Shown: positions 1-4,689, numbered from the stretch's first letter. The stretch is DNA of 5,150 nucleotides from Alphaproteobacteria bacterium (GCA_005888515.1 VAZR01000038.1:1-5150), one strand, 5' to 3'. Made by a program: numbers and translations. The notes: a model not told the origin generated them from the sequence alone.

Positions 1-212
1 CCATTACGGCATTTCACCATATTGATTTCGCAGCCGTTTCCTGCTCAGTCATGGCTGGCTACGCGGTTGCCCCGGCGCGTCGGATTGCCTCGCCGATCGC
101 TTGCCGGCAGCGTCCCGCGGGCATTTATCGAAAGTTGTTAATAATATTGTCGCCGGCTTTACCCGTCCTGAGCGAAGCCCTGGTCTTCGGCCATTTAGCG
201 CTTCTTTAAAGA
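1..212. other. Non-coding leader upstream of the SciP-like gene
   Basis: No convincing gene is visible here. The stretch is GC-rich except for an AT-rich patch at about 121-149, the likeliest place for promoter elements of the downstream gene, although no well-spaced -35/-10 pair stands out. A weak 5-bp hairpin (CGAAG 173-177 with CTTCG 185-189) lies further down. I looked for a full CtrA box (TTAA, seven bases, TTAA) and found none; single TTAA elements occur at 138-141 and inside the palindrome at 202-213. The rightward frame from position 3 stays open to a stop at about 207-209, but its codon use and lack of a ribosome binding site do not support a gene. Confidence 0.5.
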
Positions 213-213
213 A
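202..213. repeat. Perfect 12-bp palindrome upstream of the SciP-like gene
   Basis: TTCTTTAAAGAA reads identically on both strands. It sits 44 bases before the preferred start codon at 258, and its last base is the first base of an alternative ATG at 213. It is AT-rich in a GC-rich context, so it could be an operator for a dimeric regulator or simply part of the promoter region. No known binding consensus was matched. Confidence 0.4.
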
Positions 214-257
214 TGCCGGCTAGCCTGATCGCAATCGGCCATTTTGATATCAGGAAC

Positions 258-551
258 ATGTCTGTAGCGGATCCCTTTGCCCACACGGATACCTCCAGCG
301 AGGCGCACGGAGCTGTTCCCGATCTGCCCTCGCCGGATACCAAACGCTGGGTGGTGCGCCGCAAGGCAGTCGTGGTCGCCGCGGTGCGCAACGGCTCGAT
401 CAGCTTACAGGAAGCATGCCGGCGCTATAAGCTGTCGGTCGAAGAGTTCCTGGCCTGGCAGCGTGCGATCGACCGTTACGGCGTACCGGGCCTCCGGGTC
501 ACCCGCTTGCAGATTTACCGCGATACCGACGAGCCGCGCAGCGCCAGCTAG
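258..551 (+). CDS. sciP: SciP-like DUF1153 DNA-binding regulator
   Basis: The product is 97 residues from ATG 258. Residues 29-88 match the DUF1153/SciP family closely: KRWVVRRKA near 29-37, AAVRNGSISLQEAC at 41-54, LSVEEFLAWQRAID at 59-72, and GLRVTRLQIYR near 78-88. This is a helix-turn-helix fold. In Caulobacter, SciP binds DNA and blocks CtrA-activated transcription in G1 cells. That role is known for the family and inferred here. The usual N-terminal segment of the family (a KYVIGPDGSPL-type stretch as I recall it) is absent; residues 1-25 are unrelated and acidic or polar. The C-terminus carries a short RDTDEPRSAS tail. Start 258 follows AGGAAC at a tight 2-base spacing. An in-frame ATG at 213 would add 15 residues that do not look family-like. 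No flagellar or cell-cycle gene lies beside it. It could be a paralogue rather than the true SciP. Confidence 0.82.
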   Translation: MSVADPFAHTDTSSEAHGAVPDLPSPDTKRWVVRRKAVVVAAVRNGSISLQEACRRYKLSVEEFLAWQRAIDRYGVPGLRVTRLQIYRDTDEPRSAS

Positions 552-578
552 CATCACCCCTACAGCCGTCGCACAAAG

Positions 579-600
579 CCGCCGCCGCTCGCCGCGGCGG
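579..600 (+). terminator. GC-rich hairpin after the SciP-like gene, possible terminator
   Basis: CCGCCGC (579-585) pairs perfectly with GCGGCGG (594-600) around an 8-base loop, starting 27 bases after the stop codon. No T-run follows, so this is not a canonical intrinsic terminator. It may still mark the end of the transcript or protect its 3' end. Confidence 0.35.
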
Positions 601-790
601 ATGCCACCACCGGCCGCCAAGCACCGGACCTCCCGCCGCCAGTTGTACGCGGCTGTGACACGTCTCGCCCAACACGTGGCGATATTCGACCTCGCCATCG
701 GTTAATTCGAGAACCCTGGCGTTGCCGACGGCCCGACCGACAGATGGCCGAGATCGGCGCGGCCTAGCACCCTGGCCGACGCCGCAGTCA

Positions 791-823
791 TGGGCTCGCT
801 CCGGTCTCACCGGAACGAGCCTA
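791..823. repeat. Long near-perfect hairpin (inverted repeat)
   Basis: GGCTCG (793-798) and TCCGGT (800-805) pair with ACCGGA (809-814) and CGAGCC (816-821) around a 3-base loop. There is one C/A mismatch in the middle. A G-T and a T-A pair at 791-792 and 822-823 extend the stem. No T-run follows, so an intrinsic terminator is unlikely. The small loop and strong stem resemble REP-type palindromes, but only one copy is visible here. Confidence 0.5.
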
Positions 824-835
824 CACGCAGGTCAT

Positions 836-853
836 GTCGGGCAAAAGCCCGGC
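836..853. repeat. Short hairpin with AAAA loop
   Basis: GTCGGGC (836-842) pairs with GCCCGGC (847-853), with one G-T wobble, around an AAAA tetraloop. It lies 12 bases after the larger hairpin at 791-823, so both could fold on the same RNA. No T-run follows on either strand. Function unknown. Confidence 0.4.
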
Positions 854-923
854 AGGGCGGATTGTCAACCGCCGATACGTCTGGCTCAAGATGTTGTAAT
901 CGTGATCCGCTAACCTACTGCAT

Positions 924-951
924 TTGCGCCTTTATTATTGTAATCGATAAA
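924..951 (+). promoter_or_regulatory. Candidate sigma-70-type promoter for the GST gene
   Basis: TTGCGC (924-929) and GATAAA (946-951) are separated by 16 bases inside the most AT-rich patch of the gap, about 155 bases before the GST start. The -10 matches TATAAT at four of six positions and the -35 matches TTGACA at four of six. Spacing and local composition are reasonable, but the long leader is unusual and the call rests on pattern only. Confidence 0.3.
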
Positions 952-1096
952 TCCGGGGGTCGCGCTGCCGATCGGAGACTGCGCGAATCGGCCAAAGTCG
1001 ATGCCCGGGCGCAGCACTGTCCAGAGCTCCCGAACGCAATTTGTGTTTAGGTCGCCGGCTCCGGCATGCCATGCTGCCGGAATCCAATTCATCGAT

Positions 1097-1102
1097 GGGA
1101 GG
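1097..1102 (+). promoter_or_regulatory. Ribosome binding site of the GST gene
   Basis: GGGAGG lies 5 bases before ATG 1108. It decides the start: the upstream in-frame ATG at 1066 has no such element and would add 14 residues ahead of the thioredoxin-fold strand. Confidence 0.7.
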
Positions 1103-1107
1103 ATTTG

Positions 1108-1800
1108 ATGACGAAATACATGCTGGTCAGTTTTAAGACCTGCCCGTGGGTGCAGCGCTCGGCGATCATTTTGCGCGAGAAGAACACCGAGTTCGAGTTC
1201 CGCCACATCGAGCCCGACAACCGGCCGGACTGGTTTCTGGCGATCTCGCCGCACAAGAAGGTGCCGACGCTGACTATCGACGACAAGGTGACGTTGTTCG
1301 AGTCGAATGCGATCAACGAATACCTCGACGAGACGATCTCGCCGCGCCTCCACCCCGAGGACCCGATCCAGCGCGCGATCAACCGGGCCTGGACCGATTA
1401 CGTGCCGACCTTTGCCTCCTCGGTAACCGGCTGCGCCTATGCCGCGACCGAAGCCGATTATCAGAAAGCCATCGCGAAAATCCCCGAGGCTTTCGATCGG
1501 CTCGAAAAGGCCCTCGAAAAGCAGGGCAGCGGACCGTTCTTCAATGGCGCCAAATACTCGCTTGTCGACGCAGCCTATGCGCCGTTCCTGCAGCGTTATC
1601 TATTCCTCGATCGGATCCACAAGATCGGTCAGATCGAGAAATACCCACGGCTGAAGGCGTGGACCGAGGCGATCATGAATCGCCCATCGACGCATTCCTT
1701 CCCAGCGGCGGAATTCGAGGAGATGTACCGGGCCAATGTGAAGCGCCGCAATTCCTGGGTATCGCAATTCGTCGAGCCGGCGAGAGCCGCCGCCGAATAA
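1108..1800 (+). CDS. Glutathione S-transferase family protein (cysteine type)
   Basis: The product has 230 residues, a normal cytosolic GST length. The N-terminal thioredoxin-like domain (about 3-78) opens with a strand ending in FKTCPWVQR. Cys12 is at the position used by Cys-type GSTs (omega, lambda, CLIC-like), which act as thiol transferases or glutathionyl reductases rather than classical conjugating enzymes. The cis-proline loop is KVPTL (Val52-Pro53). The gamma-glutamyl binding motif is FESNAINEYL (Glu65, Ser66). The helical C-terminal domain (about 88-210) contains the N-capping motif SLVDAAYAP (Ser151, Asp154). The protein has no signal peptide and is probably cytosolic. Start 1108 is fixed by GGGAGG five bases upstream. 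It stands alone, with gaps on both sides, so the substrate cannot be inferred from context. A SspA-like non-enzymatic role is less likely because the cysteine and glutathione motifs are intact. Confidence 0.9.
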   Translation: MTKYMLVSFKTCPWVQRSAIILREKNTEFEFRHIEPDNRPDWFLAISPHKKVPTLTIDDKVTLFESNAINEYLDETISPRLHPEDPIQRAINRAWTDYVPTFASSVTGCAYAATEADYQKAIAKIPEAFDRLEKALEKQGSGPFFNGAKYSLVDAAYAPFLQRYLFLDRIHKIGQIEKYPRLKAWTEAIMNRPSTHSFPAAEFEEMYRANVKRRNSWVSQFVEPARAAAE

Positions 1801-1808
1801 GGCATGCT

Positions 1809-1823
1809 GAGGCGCGCCGCCTC
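1809..1823 (+). terminator. Hairpin directly after the GST gene, possible terminator
   Basis: GAGGCG (1809-1814) pairs with CGCCTC (1818-1823) around a 3-base loop, eight bases after the GST stop codon. The position fits a terminator, but no T-run follows, so it may only stabilise the 3' end. Confidence 0.35.
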
Positions 1824-1868
1824 GTAACGCAGGTTAATAAGCACGGCGGCGCCACTGCTCTCAATCGG

Positions 1869-1886
1869 CCGAAAATCCGATTTCGG
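1869..1886. repeat. Small inverted repeat
   Basis: CCGAAA (1869-1874) pairs with TTTCGG (1881-1886) around a 6-base loop. It lies between the GST hairpin and the large inverted repeat at 1912-1946. It could form part of a terminator region or an operator. Confidence 0.3.
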
Positions 1887-1911
1887 GGGCGAAATCAAGC
1901 CGATCGCCCAT

Positions 1912-1946
1912 TCCGGGTGTTATCTCTATCAAAGAGAGCGCCCGGA
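1912..1946. repeat. Large imperfect inverted repeat upstream of the small membrane protein gene
   Basis: The left arm 1912-1927 (starting TCCGGG and ending CTCT) pairs with the right arm 1933-1946 (starting AGAG and ending CCCGGA). This gives 14 base pairs including two wobbles, a two-base bulge (1922-1923) and a 5-base loop. It ends 28 bases before the ATG at 1975, so it would lie in the leader or promoter of that gene. It could be an mRNA hairpin, an operator or a dispersed palindromic repeat. Confidence 0.45.
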
Positions 1947-1974
1947 TGGCCGCTCGCCGCGGGCGCAGCGTGGA

Positions 1975-2253
1975 ATGTGCCCGATGCAGAACCGATCCCC
2001 GAAAAAGCATCCCTCACCGCGAAGCCTGGCGGCTCGGCTCGATCGCGCGGCCGGCGATATGAATGCGTTCCTGCTGGTCCTTGCGATCGGGCTGGCGACC
2101 CTCGACCTGACCTGCCTGTGGGCGTTCAAGATGAAAGAAGCCCTGCCGGCAATGGCGCGGGCCACCGCAACGTCCAGCTCGGCCGTCAATAAACCGGCTC
2201 ACCAGAAGCCGTCGCAAACCCTCAGCCCGAGCGCCCCAGGGTTCGGCGGGTAA
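1975..2253 (+). CDS. Small single-helix membrane protein, unknown function
   Basis: I do not recognise a family. The frame encodes 92 residues from ATG 1975. It has a basic N-terminus (RSPKKH, then RSLAARLDR), one hydrophobic helix at about 30-52 (MNAFLLVLAIGLATLDLTC and WAF), and a polar Ser/Pro/Thr-rich tail. The positive residues before the helix suggest a cytoplasmic N-terminus and an outer tail. The start is uncertain: ATG 1975, ATG 1984 and ATG 2059 are all in frame, and none has a strong ribosome binding site. Start 2059 would give 64 residues beginning at the helix. It ends 36 bases from the convergent DUF1150 gene. The clean hydrophobic segment argues for a real gene; the weak start signals argue for caution. 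Confidence 0.5.
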   Translation: MCPMQNRSPKKHPSPRSLAARLDRAAGDMNAFLLVLAIGLATLDLTCLWAFKMKEALPAMARATATSSSAVNKPAHQKPSQTLSPSAPGFGG

Positions 2254-2289
2254 GTCTGGTCGCCCCGAATTTCCAGCGGTCAGCGCGGC

Positions 2290-2505
2290 TTAGTGGACGC
2301 TGAGCGGCTCCAGCTCGTGCTGGCGAACGACCGCAAAGGCGATGTCGCGATCGGGGATGACGGCCATTTGCGTCCCGTCCGCGGCGTGCACCGCGAACGC
2401 CTCGGCGCCCTCGATGAGAACCGGTTTGATATAGGCGACGCCCGCCATGCCGAGCATTCCCAGCTCGCCGGGCGACAGGTCGCGCATTCCATCGATAAAC
2501 TGCAT
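2290..2505 (-). CDS. DUF1150 family protein, downstream partner of Hsp20
   Basis: The product is 71 residues from ATG 2505. The DUF1150 pattern is visible across it: LSPGELGMLGM at 10-20, VAYIKPV at 23-29, FAVHAADGTQMAV at 37-49, and a closing DRDIAFAVVRQHELEPLSVH. Members are short, soluble proteins of unknown function, often found beside small heat-shock genes in alphaproteobacteria. A good ribosome binding site (GGAGAG, complement of 2510-2515) lies 4 bases before the start. The gene follows hsp20 on the same strand after 67 bases with no obvious promoter between them, so co-transcription under heat-shock control is likely. A GC-rich hairpin at 2518-2534 sits just ahead of the ribosome binding site. 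Context suggests a role as an Hsp20 accessory protein, but nothing in the sequence shows a mechanism. Confidence 0.85.
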   Translation of the reverse strand: MQFIDGMRDLSPGELGMLGMAGVAYIKPVLIEGAEAFAVHAADGTQMAVIPDRDIAFAVVRQHELEPLSVH

Positions 2506-2517
2506 GCCACTCTCCGT

Positions 2518-2534
2518 CGCGCCCTGGCGGCGCG
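2518..2534 (-). promoter_or_regulatory. Intercistronic hairpin between hsp20 and the DUF1150 gene
   Basis: CGCGCC (2518-2523) pairs with GGCGCG (2529-2534) around a 5-base loop. It ends two bases from the ribosome binding site of the DUF1150 gene. It could protect the upstream hsp20 message after cleavage, or tune translation of the downstream gene. No T-run follows on the minus strand, so termination is unlikely. Confidence 0.35.
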
Positions 2535-2572
2535 TCGTCAGGCGTTGATATCTCTCAGTAACTAAAACGTCG

Positions 2573-3061
2573 TTAGCCGCGCGAATTATCCGAGGCGCCG
2601 CGGCGGATCGGTCGCGGCGCGGCTGTGCCGGCCAATTGATCACCGGCGGTATCGCCGCCCTGGATCGGGATCGTCCGAACCCGCGGCTCGACCGTGGGCC
2701 GGACCAGGTCGACGTGAAGCAACCCGTTGTCGAGCCAGGCGCCGCGCACCTCGATGCCCTCGGCAAGGACAAAGGAGCGCTGAAACTGGCGGGCCGCAAT
2801 GCCGCGATGCAGATAGACCCGCTGGCCGTCATCGGCCTGCTTGCCGCGGATGACGAGCTGGTTGTCTTCGATCGTGATCGTGAGATCGGCCATCGTAAAG
2901 CCGGCCACAGCCAGCGTGATGCGCAACTCGTTCTCGCCGAGCTGCTCGATGTTGTAGGGCGGGTAGCCGTCGCTGGCGACCTTGTTGACCCGGTCGAGCG
3001 CCCGCTCGAATGGTTCGAAGCCCAGCAGCAGCGGCGAGTTGAACAGCGACAGGCGGGACAT
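2573..3061 (-). CDS. Hsp20 family small heat-shock chaperone (IbpA-like)
   Basis: The product is 162 residues from ATG 3061. An N-terminal arm (FNSPLLLGFEPFERALDRV, about 7-25) resembles IbpA-type proteins. The alpha-crystallin domain spans about 36-130, with YNIEQLGENELRITLAVAGF near 36-55 and the signature A-x-x-x-N-G-L-L at 108-115. The C-terminal IPI motif (131-133), which docks into neighbouring subunits in sHsp oligomers, is intact. A flexible 29-residue tail follows. Small heat-shock proteins hold unfolding proteins for DnaK/ClpB without using ATP and act in the cytoplasm. The start is supported by AGGAG (complement of 3069-3073) 7 bases upstream. An RpoH-like promoter and a possible RNA thermometer lie upstream. 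It is the first gene of a unit with the DUF1150 gene and is divergent from the Tim44-like gene. Confidence 0.93.
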   Translation of the reverse strand: MSRLSLFNSPLLLGFEPFERALDRVNKVASDGYPPYNIEQLGENELRITLAVAGFTMADLTITIEDNQLVIRGKQADDGQRVYLHRGIAARQFQRSFVLAEGIEVRGAWLDNGLLHVDLVRPTVEPRVRTIPIQGGDTAGDQLAGTAAPRPIRRGASDNSRG

Positions 3062-3068
3062 CGTGCTT

Positions 3069-3090
3069 CTCCTCGAAACTGAGCGAGACG
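3069..3090 (-). promoter_or_regulatory. Possible ROSE-like RNA thermometer over the hsp20 ribosome binding site
   Basis: In the hsp20 leader, CTCG (3087-3084) can pair with CGAG (3075-3072), which overlaps the AGGAG ribosome binding site (3073-3069). The segment also contains TCGCT (3086-3082), which fits the U(U/C)GCU motif that pairs with the Shine-Dalgarno in ROSE thermometers. The stem is short and the hairpin order of a full ROSE element was not established. Treat it as a pattern match only. Confidence 0.3.
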
Positions 3091-3145
3091 CCGCTGCCGG
3101 GCCCGTTTGCGGCACCCAGCGGCGGAGGCATATCTTTCGTCCATA

Positions 3146-3175
3146 TAATTTGGGAGGAAAGCTCGCCGGATCAAG
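3146..3175 (-). promoter_or_regulatory. Candidate RpoH (sigma-32) promoter of hsp20
   Basis: On the minus strand CTTGAT (3175-3170) is followed after 15 bases by CCCAAATTA (3154-3146). The E. coli heat-shock consensus is CTTGAA, 13-15 bases, CCCCATNTA. The -35 matches five of six positions and the -10 six of eight fixed positions. It would give a leader of roughly 75-80 bases before ATG 3061. The element lies in the 249-base region shared with the divergent Tim44-like gene. Confidence 0.5.
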
Positions 3176-3267
3176 CAATCTGCGGCTGAATGCCAAGGCG
3201 GCGGTCCGGATCGCGCCACGTTTATTGGCCCGGCCCTTCTTCCGCCCTCGGCGACGAGGCCCCATAT

Positions 3268-3281
3268 GCATCCGCTGATGC
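3268..3281. repeat. Small hairpin upstream of the Tim44-like gene
   Basis: GCATC (3268-3272) pairs with GATGC (3277-3281) around CGCT. It lies 29 bases before the preferred start at 3311 and would be in the leader. It overlaps the alternative upstream ATG at 3266, which may disfavour that start. Confidence 0.25.
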
Positions 3282-3310
3282 TTCCCCCGGAACAGGGACG
3301 GGACTTCACG

Positions 3311-4261
3311 ATGTCGATACAATCGCCCTTGCAGCACCTCGCGCGCTGGCGGCTTCCGCTGTCATTGTGCTTCTGCCTGGCGCTGGCGCTGGCTCCCAGC
3401 CTGGCCGACGCACGGGCCGGCAGCTCCTCTTCGGGCGGCGGCAAGTCGTCTTCCTCGAGCATGGGGAGCCGCGGCTCGCGCACCTTCGAGAACAATGGTG
3501 CGGCGCCGGTGACCCGCAGCATGACCCCGTCGAACCCGTCGGCGACGAGCCCGATGGGCGCGCCGACACCCGCCTATGCCGGAGGCGGCAGCTTCTTCCA
3601 GCGCCATCCGTTCCTGACCGGGCTGGCCGGCGGCTTTCTCGGCTCCATGCTGTTCAGCCATCTGGGCGGGCTTGGCACCGGGCTCGGCTTCCTGCTGACG
3701 CTGTTGATCATCGGCGGGCTGATCTTTTTTGTCGTGCGCTTGCTGTCCGGGAGCCGCCGCTTTGCTCCCCCCGGCGGCGGCGCGATGCCGCGCTCGCTCG
3801 GCGCCGCGGCTGCCCCGGCAGCGGCGCGTTTCCGCGGCCGCGATACGGCGGTCGGCGATGCCGATCTGAATGCCTTTCAGGGCATTCATGCCGCGGTGCA
3901 GGAAGCCTGGGGCCGTGGCGATCTCGGGCGGATGCGGCAACTGATGACCCCGGAGATGCTGAGCTATTTCTCGGAGGAGCTGACCCGCAACACCAGCCAG
4001 GGCGTGCAGAACGTCGTCTCCGACGTCCGGTTGTTAAAAGGCGATGTCAGTGAGGCCTGGGAGGAGGGCGATCTCGAATACGCCACCGCCTTTATGCAGT
4101 GGAGCGCGATCGATTACGTCGTGCGGCTGGGCCGCTCGCCGGGACAGCCCGATTACATCGTCAGCGGCGATCCGAAGACGCCGACCGAAGCCGAGGAGGT
4201 CTGGACTTTCGTCCGCCGCCGTGGCGGCGACTGGCTGCTCTCGGCCATCCAGCAGGTCTAA
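3311..4261 (+). CDS. Tim44-like domain protein, secreted or membrane-anchored
   Basis: The product is 316 residues from ATG 3311. Residues 1-36 look like a Sec signal peptide: basic start, LPLSLCFCLALALAPSL core, and cleavage near ADA/ARA at 32-36. A Ser/Gly-rich low-complexity stretch (about 37-60) follows. A Gly-rich hydrophobic region includes HPFLTGLAGGFLGSMLF (99-115) and a clear membrane helix, LGFLLTLLIIGGLIFFVV (about 125-142). After a Pro/Ala linker, residues about 185-316 form a Tim44-like domain: FQGIHAAVQEAWGRGDL, LMTPEM, the DVRLLKGDV strand and the closing EEVWTFVRR-WLLSAIQQ. In mitochondria Tim44 tethers Hsp70 to the import channel; bacterial relatives are mostly uncharacterised. 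The domain would face the cytoplasm or periplasm depending on topology, which I cannot settle. An in-frame ATG at 3266 is possible, but 3311 gives a cleaner signal peptide. Confidence 0.85.
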   Translation: MSIQSPLQHLARWRLPLSLCFCLALALAPSLADARAGSSSSGGGKSSSSSMGSRGSRTFENNGAAPVTRSMTPSNPSATSPMGAPTPAYAGGGSFFQRHPFLTGLAGGFLGSMLFSHLGGLGTGLGFLLTLLIIGGLIFFVVRLLSGSRRFAPPGGGAMPRSLGAAAAPAAARFRGRDTAVGDADLNAFQGIHAAVQEAWGRGDLGRMRQLMTPEMLSYFSEELTRNTSQGVQNVVSDVRLLKGDVSEAWEEGDLEYATAFMQWSAIDYVVRLGRSPGQPDYIVSGDPKTPTEAEEVWTFVRRRGGDWLLSAIQQV

Positions 4262-4281
4262 CCGCCCCGGACCCCCGGCGG
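4262..4281 (+). terminator. Weak hairpin in the convergent gap after the Tim44-like gene
   Basis: CCGCC (4262-4266) pairs with GGCGG (4277-4281) around a 10-base loop directly after the stop codon. No T-run follows. The 42-base gap to the convergent gene leaves little room for another terminator. Low support. Confidence 0.2.
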
Positions 4282-4303
4282 CGCCCCGCCCGTACGGTCC
4301 CTC

Positions 4304-4681
4304 CTACTGCCGCGGGCCGCGCAGCCGCGCGTCGCCCGGGCCGGGCGAGGCTGCGGCGCGAAAACCTTGCCGCTGCGCCACCTCGATGATCTCGTCGAGG
4401 AATGCTTCGTAACCGTGCCGCGGATCGGGATCGGCGGCGGCGTCTTCCTGGGCCGTAACGCGGTGAAACGGCGCCAGAAACATCGCGCCCGGCACTTCGC
4501 CGGCGTGACTCGCCGCCGGCTCAAACGCAAAATCGCCAGCATCGTCAGGCGCCGCGGTAATACGCACACCCTTCAGCACGGCGGGTTTGCGCCGCTCGTT
4601 TTCAGACGCATCGCTGGCGTAGGCGTCGCACGGATAGACCCGCTCGAGCGACGCCCGATCGTGGATGTTGGCGATGGGCAT
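4304..4681 (-). CDS. Hypothetical small soluble protein downstream of hemF
   Basis: I do not recognise a family. The frame gives 125 residues from ATG 4681. There are no membrane segments or signal peptide and a single cysteine (Cys18). The middle is acidic and Ala/Pro-rich (AAPDDAGDFAFEP at 43-55, EDAAADPDP at 79-87). A likely amphipathic helix follows (YEAFLDEIIEVAQRQGF at 91-107), then a Pro/Gly/Arg-rich tail. No good ribosome binding site precedes the ATG. It follows hemF on the same strand after 53 bases that contain a stable hairpin, so it may be read through from hemF. A rightward frame over the same bases is arginine-rich and looks like a shadow. I favour the leftward gene on composition and the continuous helix, with moderate confidence. 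Confidence 0.5.
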   Translation of the reverse strand: MPIANIHDRASLERVYPCDAYASDASENERRKPAVLKGVRITAAPDDAGDFAFEPAASHAGEVPGAMFLAPFHRVTAQEDAAADPDPRHGYEAFLDEIIEVAQRQGFRAAASPGPGDARLRGPRQ

Positions 4682-4689
4682 GTTGAGGT

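Larger units (their letters stand above)
552..1107. other. 556-base intergenic gap with hairpins and a candidate promoter
   Basis: No gene with family resemblance or a good ribosome binding site is visible on either strand. The gap holds GC-rich hairpins at 579-600, 791-823 and 836-853, a candidate promoter at 924-951, and two GANTC sites (985-989 and 1080-1084). An AT-rich island at 921-955 contrasts with its surroundings and precedes the glutathione transferase gene. A leftward frame around 635-720 has a protein-like stretch (RVLELTDGEVEYRH), but it has no start, no matching family, and it continues as arginine-rich shadow sequence into the SciP-like gene. It could be a gene relic or chance. 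Confidence 0.55.

Noticed and set aside
3..209. Rightward open frame at the left edge (about 68 codons)
   Set aside because: Its codon use does not look coding, there is no ribosome binding site at the internal ATG 51, and it resembles no family. It could only be rescued by sequence to the left of the window.
121..213. CtrA-binding box upstream of the SciP-like gene
   Set aside because: TTAA elements occur at 138-141 and 206-209, but not with the seven-base spacing of a full TTAA-N7-TTAA box.
499..810. Leftward frame containing a protein-like stretch (RVLELTDGEVEYRH) near 635-720
   Set aside because: The stretch is short, lacks a plausible start and continues into Arg-rich sequence antisense to the SciP-like gene. 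A decayed gene is possible but cannot be supported.
1146..2192. Long rightward open frame (348 codons) across the GST gene and beyond
   Set aside because: It is the GST gene read in another frame. The protein is rich in Arg, Pro and Asp with no domain, while the true frame has clear GST motifs and a ribosome binding site.
2290..3522. 410-codon leftward frame covering DUF1150 and antisense to the Tim44-like gene
   Set aside because: Only its last 71 codons are a real protein. The rest reads hsp20 in the wrong frame and the complement of the Tim44-like gene; high GC keeps the frame open.
3190..4053. 287-codon rightward frame overlapping the Tim44-like gene
   Set aside because: It is an Arg/Pro-rich shadow; the overlapping frame has a signal peptide, membrane helix and Tim44-like domain.
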